DNA of 64,000 bases from Saccharomycopsis malanga (taxonomy: Eukaryota; Ascomycota; Saccharomycetes; Ascoideales; Saccharomycopsidaceae): the NCBI GenBank assembly GCA_004014935.1, contig CP025324.1, positions 1,736,001-1,800,000 on the forward strand, read 5' to 3'. Below the pieces are notes generated by a model that had not been told where the DNA came from, did no database searches, and was given only the letters and a program-made list of their open reading frames with translations. Each line of letters begins with the position of its first letter. The stretch's first letter is position 1. A program made the translations under genes and the position numbers. Positions 57,455 to 64,000 of this stretch are shown one piece after another.

Positions 57455-59143
57455 ATGATTGCCACCCCAACCACCAACCCCTTCACCGAAGCTCCTGACG
57501 ATCTTCTTCTCGGCGCTGCCACTGATATTTGTCTACCAGACATGATCTTTGACGGCATTGAAGTTGGACGAAGCAACAATGAGAATTATCCATTTGAAGA
57601 CACCGAGTACTACTCTCCACTGATATCTCGTGGAAATGATAGAACTCTATGTGTGTTTGATCAAAACCGTCTTCATAATGATGCAAATTCTCCACCGGCT
57701 GTTGTCATTGATTGTGATGATCAGCTTAGCTACCGTCCTTCTTCAAGCAGATATGACGATGACAACTTATCATCATTGGATTTGGATCTGAATGGGCCTG
57801 ACAACTTGGTTGACAAAGCTATGGATTGCAAACCTTTGGAAGCATTACTTCCAAATAACGATGCCATGTTGGCACAAGAAATCCAGCAAAGCTACCAGGA
57901 CCATTCTACTGTTATCAATGGTGGATTGTATGAGAAAAGAAGCAACGGAAACACCTTCATTGCACCTTGTGAAAAACGGGTGAGATTTAGTTATTTTGCC
58001 TACTTCAATGATGGAAAAGAACAACCTGGTTCTTGTTCTCCTTATCATGATCCTGCTCAGTCCAATCCTTATTGTGTTCCAGTCCGGATGAAGAAAAAGA
58101 AGGTTGGCGAATCAGTTTTAAAACAAACAAACTTCAAGACAATTGAAAGTGTTGATAAAGCTGGAATCGCCGGAGACCCAGATCTTCAATTAGCTGACAA
58201 AAATGGTAAACAGCTTACACAAGTTGCTACTGAAACCATGATCTACTTGAATAACGACTTGTCACTTGGCAGAAAGAAGCACCAGTTTGAAACCAGAAAA
58301 GTCTTTGCCATGAATTGGCACAGAGTTGGAAAAACTGGAAGTGAATCAAGAAATGTGACTCGCAACAACATTTTGAATTGTTCCAAGTACATCAAATGTA
58401 CTGTCAATGTTGAAACAGTTAAACATTGGTTTGCTTGCTTGTTCGAATATGGAAACGACAGCAAAGCTATCAACCACAGAAAGTCACAACAAGTTCTCGA
58501 AACACTGGTAAGCTTCTTGGAAGAAGACCATTTCAGCAAACAAAGCAACCAGTGCCTTAGAAAAGCTTTCTTCTTCAGAGTGGAAAGTAACTTTGACACA
58601 TTGATCAATCTCTTTTTATCTGAAAACAAAGAGACTTCTAATCTGGTTGCCCAGCTTTTTGAAATCATCTGCACTTACAGAAAAAGATTCACGGTCCCTC
58701 AAAACCTCTTCAGTCTTTGCTTTAGTGCCATCATCATAATCTCATGTCGCTCTCCGCAATTTGTTTCCAACATCCACTTCATCATGAAGTCGTTCGAGTT
58801 TGCTGATCTGACATTGTTCCTCGAAACCTCTAAAGTTGACCGCCAAGATGGCAGAAACTTGCTACTCAACGCTATCAAATGCTGGTTGGCAGCTCCTAGA
58901 GGAACTTTGGACAAACTTGACTATCGGAGACATCCAAAGTTTTGTGAATTTGCAGAGAGCCTTCTTGAGTATGGCAAAGGCTTAGGACACCATGAATCCA
59001 AAAGCTTGCAAAAGATTGCCCACACAGTGGACAAGCAATTTCCTAATTATCCAGTCATGAAAGAGATTGACTCCATGGCTAAGGACAAGCACTTGTCAAT
59101 TAAGACGAGAATGCGGAGGAGATTGCACCGTCAGCAATATTGA
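57455..59143 (+). CDS. Unknown paralogue 2 (no TM region)
   Basis: 562 residues from ATG 57455 (MIATPTTNPFTEAPDD). Same acidic linker (DGIEVGRSNN) and the same helical C-terminal region as paralogue 1 but lacking the roughly 200-residue N-terminal part with the hydrophobic segment, so it should be soluble. In the best block (about 90 residues from LSENKETSNLVAQLFEIICT to LLLNAIKCWL) roughly two thirds of residues match; elsewhere it is much less. C-terminus is basic (KTRMRRRLHRQQY). No known family. Confidence 0.75.
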   Translation: MIATPTTNPFTEAPDDLLLGAATDICLPDMIFDGIEVGRSNNENYPFEDTEYYSPLISRGNDRTLCVFDQNRLHNDANSPPAVVIDCDDQLSYRPSSSRYDDDNLSSLDLDLNGPDNLVDKAMDCKPLEALLPNNDAMLAQEIQQSYQDHSTVINGGLYEKRSNGNTFIAPCEKRVRFSYFAYFNDGKEQPGSCSPYHDPAQSNPYCVPVRMKKKKVGESVLKQTNFKTIESVDKAGIAGDPDLQLADKNGKQLTQVATETMIYLNNDLSLGRKKHQFETRKVFAMNWHRVGKTGSESRNVTRNNILNCSKYIKCTVNVETVKHWFACLFEYGNDSKAINHRKSQQVLETLVSFLEEDHFSKQSNQCLRKAFFFRVESNFDTLINLFLSENKETSNLVAQLFEIICTYRKRFTVPQNLFSLCFSAIIIISCRSPQFVSNIHFIMKSFEFADLTLFLETSKVDRQDGRNLLLNAIKCWLAAPRGTLDKLDYRRHPKFCEFAESLLEYGKGLGHHESKSLQKIAHTVDKQFPNYPVMKEIDSMAKDKHLSIKTRMRRRLHRQQY

Positions 59144-59149
59144 AAAACT

Positions 59150-60090
59150 TGAACAAATGTTAAATGGCTGTCCTGGTCCGATCCAGTGAAGATGATAGTG
59201 ACTATCGTTCAAAATGAGTAGAAAAGAAGTTATTTTGGAAAGGACAAAGGTCTTTTTATTTCTTACTTATTTCCAAAGGAGTCTGGTTTGTATAACATGC
59301 TTCGGCTTAATTGGTACTAACAGATTAGAGAATTGAGAATTCAACCCCGTTAACCCCACCCCAAATTTTAGTTTATAGTTCTTCGACTTTCTTCTCGCTT
59401 GTGATGCTTCTTCACAGGTAAGGAGGAATTACTAGAAGCATTGGCTTTTGAAACTTGACAATTGAAAGTTAAAAGTTGTGAATGCCGATCTTTTTCAGGA
59501 ATTGAGGAAGCTTGATCCAGTGACTAATTGGTCTACGCTGCATTTTGACAGCTTGCCTTTCATGACGCTAATCAAGTTATACTCTCTAATCTTGTAAAGA
59601 TTTCTGCTCATGGCTAAATAATCGTCTTGTTCTCATTAGCTTGGATAATAGTGCCAAAGGTAATTTCTCTTTTCTTTTCTTCTTTTTTTTTCTTTTTTTT
59701 TTTTCTTTCTTCTTCTTTTTTTTTCTTTCTTTCTTTCTACCTCTGAATCTCTTTTCTCTTTGACGTTATTGCCTGTGTTTGCTCATTGGACGTCTTAGAA
59801 ATTCTTAAGACTAAAATTACCCTAACAATTCATCATAACAAATAACTACTCATCAATAGCAATCATCTTCCCATCACCAACAGTCCTTTAGCATTCTCAA
59901 GTACTCAATCAACACTGACCACCTTTTGTAGCTTTCTGATTTTATCAGAAGCTTACGCTGCTTACGCTGCTTTTGCTCACTTTGCTCCCATTTTTTTTCC
60001 ACTTTATTTATTTTATTCCAAAAAAATCTTTATAAAAACCCAAAAAAACTATAAAATTTTTCAAAACCTTTAAACATTACTGTAGCTTCA
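59150..60090 (+). other. Conserved 3' flank of paralogue 2
   Basis: Matches 43560-44420 in blocks. Contains GGTACTAACAGATTAG, which has the form of an intron branch site and acceptor (copy 1 has GGTATTAACAGATTAG), but no donor is clear. T-rich tract at 59680-59740. Confidence 0.55.
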
Positions 60091-60430
60091 TACATTTGTA
60101 ACAATAATAACTACTCTTTAACGGTAGCTTTTATCATGTCAGTCTCATTTTACCATTTATCCTTTCAACACCCCGTTTTTTTTATAAATTTTATACTTAC
60201 AACACTGACACCCCACCACCAAATGGGTTTCTCTTTTTTATACTAATTTTAATCTATGTTTATGATGTTAATTCTCTAATTTTAATTAATAATAAACCTT
60301 TTGAATCTATTACCTCTTGAAACAATAAATGACATATTAGTAGAACTACTATTTGTAAATACTTAGATTCTTCTAATATGTTTAAAAGTAAATTTCTTTT
60401 CTCTTCTATGCTAATATCTCAAGAAAATTT
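60091..60430. other. Intergenic, AT-rich
   Basis: No gene or recognisable repeat. Confidence 0.4.
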
Positions 60431-60743
60431 ATAATAATAATATCATATATTTCAAGCCCAGTACATATCAGTTTCGTATATACGCGCTATGTCTAAGGGG
60501 ACTTGGTAAAGCCCAATAATATTCTATTAATCATAATATTCTCACCCAGTTTAGCTGAAAGTAAGCAGTATTGGTCTAGGCTATCTTTCAGACAGCTTCA
60601 CTTGCCTGTGAAATCACGTTCAGAATCGTAAAAAGCAGGGAGTAAAAGTGCCGTCTTGGGAATCGAACCTGTGTTTCTGTTAGGTCTTGTTTTTCTCCTC
60701 TCCGAGAGCACTGGCCACTGAGCCAAATGGCCCATTGGCGTGT
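60431..60743 (-). mobile_element. A-repeat, intact second copy
   Basis: Antisense mirror of 55812-56133. ATAATAATAATAT tail, TTCAAGCCCAGTACATATCA, CGTATATACGCGCTATGTC, GGGGACTTGG; body GACAGCTTCACTTGCCTGTG; inverse B box GGAATCGAACC (60659-60669); inverse A box CCACTGAGCCA (60715-60725). After the B box in sense orientation comes GACGGCAC, able to pair with a 5' GTGCC. It lies in the 3' flank of the mannoprotein gene. Confidence 0.75.
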
Positions 60744-61100
60744 CAATTTCTATAGTATGTAAGAATAGTGACAAACAATGATAATCACACATGTTTACCA
60801 ATGACACTGAGGAGAAGCATTTGCAAGGATCTACACAATGTACAGAAAATATGAGCAAAGAGTCTATTAATGATATGATTGAATGCAGAACCGAAAACAA
60901 GAAACTGTAAGAAATCGAGTGCATAGAAGGAGATTTGGAAATAGAACTGTGTATAACAAACGAGGGTAAAGAATAAGAAGGTAAAAAAACAAGTGACAAC
61001 GAGGATAAAGAATAAGAATGTGTAGAAACGAGTGACAATATTCTGGGCTGGCCAGAAAGAATGTAGAAATAAAAAAAAATGATGGAAACTTGGAGAACAC

Positions 61101-61997
61101 TTAGAATAATGCAATAGCAGAAAGCAAACCAGCAATCAATGCCAAGCTTGATGATACAGTGTAGGAATTGGCATTGTCAGCAGATTTAACAGATTTTGAA
61201 GAGCTTGCTGCTACAGTACCAGCAGAAGAATTGCTGTTGGAAGCAAAAGAAGTTGCAGAAAGTTCCAATGTGGTGGAGTTGAAAGATGACGCAATGTTGG
61301 CAGTTGGAACACCAGTTGGAGTGCTGTCTGTAAGAATATGAGTGGCGGGAGTTGAAGTAGAGTTGTAATTAGCAGGAGTTGAGGTAGTAGGAGAAGTAGG
61401 AGTAGGAGCTGTAGGAGTTGAAGTAGTAGGAGAAGTAGGAGCTGCTGAACCAACTGAACCAACTGAACCAACTGAACCAACTGAACCAACTGAACCAGTA
61501 GAAGCAGCTGAACCAGTAGAAGCAGCTGAACCAGTAGCAATGGTAGTAGGAACAGCAGAAACAGCAGCAATAGCAGCAACAGAACTTGAAGAACTGGCAA
61601 CAGAACTTGAAGAAACAATATTAGATGATGAAACAGATACACTGCTCAAAGTTGAAGAAACAACTGGATTGGTATATATAGAACTGCTTAGACGAACACA
61701 AGTTTCGGTAGAATCGCCAAGACCGATTTTGGTGTAGAAGCAACTGACATCAGGGTCTGCTGGGTTGATAGAAGAAGAAGCACTTGTAGAAGTTACAGCA
61801 GCACTTGTAGAGGTAACTGAAGAAGCAGCAGTTGGAGTAGTGGTGGACGAACTTCCTGTGTATATACATGTTTCAGAAGAGTCGCCGAGACCAACTAAGG
61901 TGTAGAAACAACTGACATTTGGGTCAGCAGGATCAATGGTGCTGCTGGAAACAAGAGAAGCAAAAATTGCAGAGCGGAAAACTGTTTGGAGCTTCAT
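61101..61997 (-). CDS. GPI-anchored Ser/Thr-rich cell-wall mannoprotein
   Basis: 298 residues from ATG 61997. Signal peptide about 1-17. Two copies of a Cys-containing unit, ADPNVSCFYTLVGLGDSSET near residues 24-43 and ADPDVSCFYTKIGLGDSTET near 80-99. Then a long Ser/Thr-rich stalk with GSVGSVGSVGS at about 160-175 and TSPTTSTPTAPTPTSPTTST-type repeats, and a C-terminal hydrophobic tail (SSLALIAGLLSAIALF) that fits GPI attachment. The layout is that of fungal wall proteins and adhesin-like proteins. The repeated Cys unit is a good subfamily tag, but I do not know a named homologue. Confidence 0.85.
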   Translation of the reverse strand: MKLQTVFRSAIFASLVSSSTIDPADPNVSCFYTLVGLGDSSETCIYTGSSSTTTPTAASSVTSTSAAVTSTSASSSINPADPDVSCFYTKIGLGDSTETCVRLSSSIYTNPVVSSTLSSVSVSSSNIVSSSSVASSSSSVAAIAAVSAVPTTIATGSAASTGSAASTGSVGSVGSVGSVGSVGSAAPTSPTTSTPTAPTPTSPTTSTPANYNSTSTPATHILTDSTPTGVPTANIASSFNSTTLELSATSFASNSNSSAGTVAASSSKSVKSADNANSYTVSSSLALIAGLLSAIALF

Positions 61998-63029
61998 TAT
62001 TATAGGGTATCAAATGGGTATCAAAAAATCGGTATTAAATGGGTATCAAAGCTATAAAGACAAAGCTATAAAAAGATGGATATCAAAATTGAAACCAATC
62101 CGTTGATGGAAAACCTGGACAATTCCTGGATATTTATAATGGCAATCTTTTGACCAGAAGTCTGCCTAAACAGGATTGAAAACTGCGTGGACAAATGATG
62201 TAACAACCAAACAATACAGTTCTGCCAATGACACTGATTTGGAAAAAGAAAGACTCTCAATCTCCAACAGCAACAATTGCTCAGCACAGTACGATGAAAC
62301 TTTTACAAAGAAATTAAATGGTTTCCTCAAACATCCATGGAAAATATCCAAAACAGTCTTGGCCAACGGCCTCAGTATGCCGCTTCGAGCCTTGCCTGTG
62401 GGTTCTTGCGTCTCGTGCATGCCTAACAATAGGGGCAATTCATGATCCTGCGTGTCTGCGTATCTCGGCGCAGGTACGCGCGAGTATCAGCTCGTTCTTG
62501 TTTTTACACGCTCAATCCCACCGTCTAACGGTTTATACACCCGTCTAAAACCCAGCTTATCCCGTCTGATATTCTTGCTATTGGTTTGCAATGAATGATT
62601 CTTGGCAATTGCCACTATCTTTTATGTCCAATGTCTTGTTCTTCCTACCCCCACCTCACCAGGTTGCTCTGTCGAATAGTGTCACGTGACTCGCGTTTCA
62701 ACTAATATATAGCATTTGGAGGTTTTGAGACTAGAACAATCAAACACTAGCGAGTTTTATTTTCGGGATCTGGCCAATTGGTGCCTGAAGGATTTGCTCT
62801 GCGCTGATTTTGTCTTGATTAGGATTAGTGTGTTGATCAGATGTTACAGGGTTTGTATCAGTGTAGAGTTGCTAGCAATTGCAAGTATTGGTAGCTTGTA
62901 TTAAAAGCAAATCGATTACTATTTTAGGAATGTAAACTAGGGACATTTAGACTGCAATTCAGACAGTTTCGTAATGAAAAGGTTGATAATCAATTAAATT
63001 GTAATAAAAATCACTAGCCGCTGATCAAA
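61998..63029. other. Intergenic, promoter side of the mannoprotein gene
   Basis: No supported gene; the short frames at 62166-62548 overlap on both strands. Contains the E-box listed separately. Confidence 0.4.
62681..62690. promoter_or_regulatory. E-box GTCACGTGAC
   Basis: Perfect ten-base palindrome with a CACGTG core, the form favoured by Cbf1-type bHLH factors. About 690 bp upstream of the mannoprotein start; the target is unclear. Confidence 0.4.
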
Positions 63030-63118
63030 AGGACATGATTGCGTTTTACCAGGTCCCTTAGACATTGCCCGTATATGCAAAACTGATATGTTTTGGGCTT
63101 GAAATATAAGATATTATG
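63030..63118 (+). mobile_element. A-repeat tail, 5' neighbour of B copy 6
   Basis: GCGTTTTACCAGGTCCCTTA, GACATTGCCCGTATATGC, ATGTTTTGGGCTTGAAATAT, ATTATGC. Same orientation as the B copy that follows. Confidence 0.65.
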
Positions 63119-63130
63119 CAATGCCTTATT

Positions 63131-63800
63131 ATTGCCAAGTGGCCGAGTTGGTTGAGCTATCATGCGCCACCATGCGCCACACAAAACAAGTGTGGCGTTC
63201 CTCACTTGGGGTTTTGGTACTCGATTCGCGCTATTGACGTTTTAAAGTCATCATCAAAGGTTTTATTGAATTAACATAGTGCTATCCTGACTATTTTGAT
63301 TTGAAAAATTGTACACCAAAATTTTAAAATTTTTTCTTAATTTATAGTACCATTTATAAAAAAAAATATCAAAGTTTCGCAGAAATTTCTGATAAAACGG
63401 AAAATTGTCAATTTTGAGAAAAAGTTGATGTTTTCAAGTCATATTCTAGAGTCTTTGCAGCAAACCAAACCATACAAAAGTAATATTTCTATAGTCTGTA
63501 GATCCTAAGTCTTATGTCATGTAATTTGTTTTGAGATTTGGCTTTTATATAATGTGTGACAGTATCATCTTGTCGGAAAAGACACATAATTTGTTAAAAA
63601 ACGTGTTTCGCCCCTCAGAGAGACTTTCTTTATTCCTTGACATTATTTCATAGTTGTTGATTGCTTCTAATTTTTATTTTGTTTCCTCCAGCGTTCGAAT
63701 GAGCTTTTATTCCAAAGAAAGGCGTATCTCAAAATTTACAAACAGTATGGTTTATTATATGTTAGAGAAACATACAATTAATAATAATCATTATATAATA
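63131..63800 (+). mobile_element. B-repeat copy 6, reference copy
   Basis: Starts TGCCAAG; A box TGGCCGAGTTGG (63140-63151), a perfect hairpin CGCCACAC-AAAACAA-GTGTGGCG (63175-63197) in the place of a class II variable arm, and a B-box-like ACTCGATTCGC (63217-63227). AT-rich body with AAAATTGTCAATTTTGAG, CAGAGAGACTTTCTT and GGCGTATCTCAAAA blocks, fading into ATAATAATCATT near 63800. Sequence beyond, to 64000, again resembles the 3' end of copy 4. Confidence 0.7.
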
Positions 63801-64000
63801 ATAAACTAGCATATCTTCAACTTCCTGTATTCATTAAATATTTCATGGGGCTCGTTAAAGCGTACAGTGCTTATTATTAAGCTTTTTACCTCGGTTCTGG
63901 GGTGTCCGTTTTCAAAAACTTTTTATTACTATTCGACTTGAAGTTGCAAATGGTTATTTATTTTTTCACTGTTCCAGTTTCTGATTTGTTTTATTATAAT

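Larger units (their letters stand above)
56905..60090 (+). repeat. Duplicated block, copy 2
   Basis: Second copy of the block at 40690-44420, same orientation, about 16 kb away. It is shorter mainly because the N-terminal part of the gene is missing here. Flank identity is much higher than coding identity. Confidence 0.85.

Noticed and set aside
63131-63800. B-repeat as a solo terminal repeat of a retroelement
   Set aside because: No matching short inverted ends, flanking duplication or coding remnant was seen, and the head has pol III boxes with a tRNA-like hairpin. It cannot be fully excluded from this window.

Overview
The window is nuclear DNA of an AT-rich ascomycete budding yeast. Budding-yeast introns are present (GTAAGT/GTATGT donors, TACTAAC-type branch sites) and the housekeeping genes are recognisable: RPN13, RFC1, GCV1, BET4, ARG7, RPC34, POP4, PSF2 and ARG2. 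Three in-frame CTG codons sit where relatives carry polar or small residues, not leucine (RPN13 1302-1304, RFC1 4904-4906, GCV1 9658-9660). This points to the CTG-serine clade (Debaryomycetaceae/Metschnikowiaceae side), so CTG should probably be read as Ser in every protein here. Nothing suggests telomere, centromere, rDNA or mitochondrial DNA.

Layout. 0-10.7 kb: RPN13 (spliced), a CinA-type protein, RFC1, a small membrane protein, GCV1. 10.7-12.4 kb: repeats and a 36-bp minisatellite. 12.5-19.8 kb: a GOR1-like 2-hydroxyacid dehydrogenase, BET4 (two introns, one-codon first exon), a yapsin-type GPI protease, ARG7. 20-22.5 kb: repeats around a tiny Kex2-type secreted precursor. 22.6-39.6 kb: RPC34, a single-pass membrane protein, an NTR2-like splicing factor, POP4, a polytopic membrane protein, PSF2 and a 1005-residue single-pass membrane protein. 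40.7-44.4 and 56.9-60.1 kb: two copies of a duplicated block carrying unknown paralogous genes. Between and after them: ARG2, an S/T-P-rich KEN-box protein, a CFEM-like acidic secreted protein, a PhoD-like phosphatase and a GPI mannoprotein.

The most unusual content is in the long intergenic spaces. They are packed with about twenty fragments of a roughly 320-bp repeat (A-repeat) and six copies of a roughly 650-bp repeat (B-repeat). The A-repeat has a tRNA-like head with good pol III A and B boxes, a tRNA-unrelated body and an (ATT)n tail, which is the structure of a tRNA-derived SINE. The B-repeat also starts with a tRNA-like head and nearly always sits next to an A-repeat tail. Microsatellites here, including about 70 ATT units at 34 kb, look like expanded A-repeat tails. 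SINEs are little known in budding yeasts, so this is the best candidate for an undescribed system.

Functional links: ARG7 and ARG2 both make N-acetylglutamate for arginine synthesis, and ARG2 has a Gcn4-type site. GCV1 has two TGACTC sites. RFC1 and PSF2 (DNA replication) have MCB/SCB-type sites. RPC34 and POP4 belong to pol III transcription and tRNA processing. Several genes are cell-surface or secreted products. Starts were moved to the first plausible ATG where a longer open frame began at a non-ATG codon.
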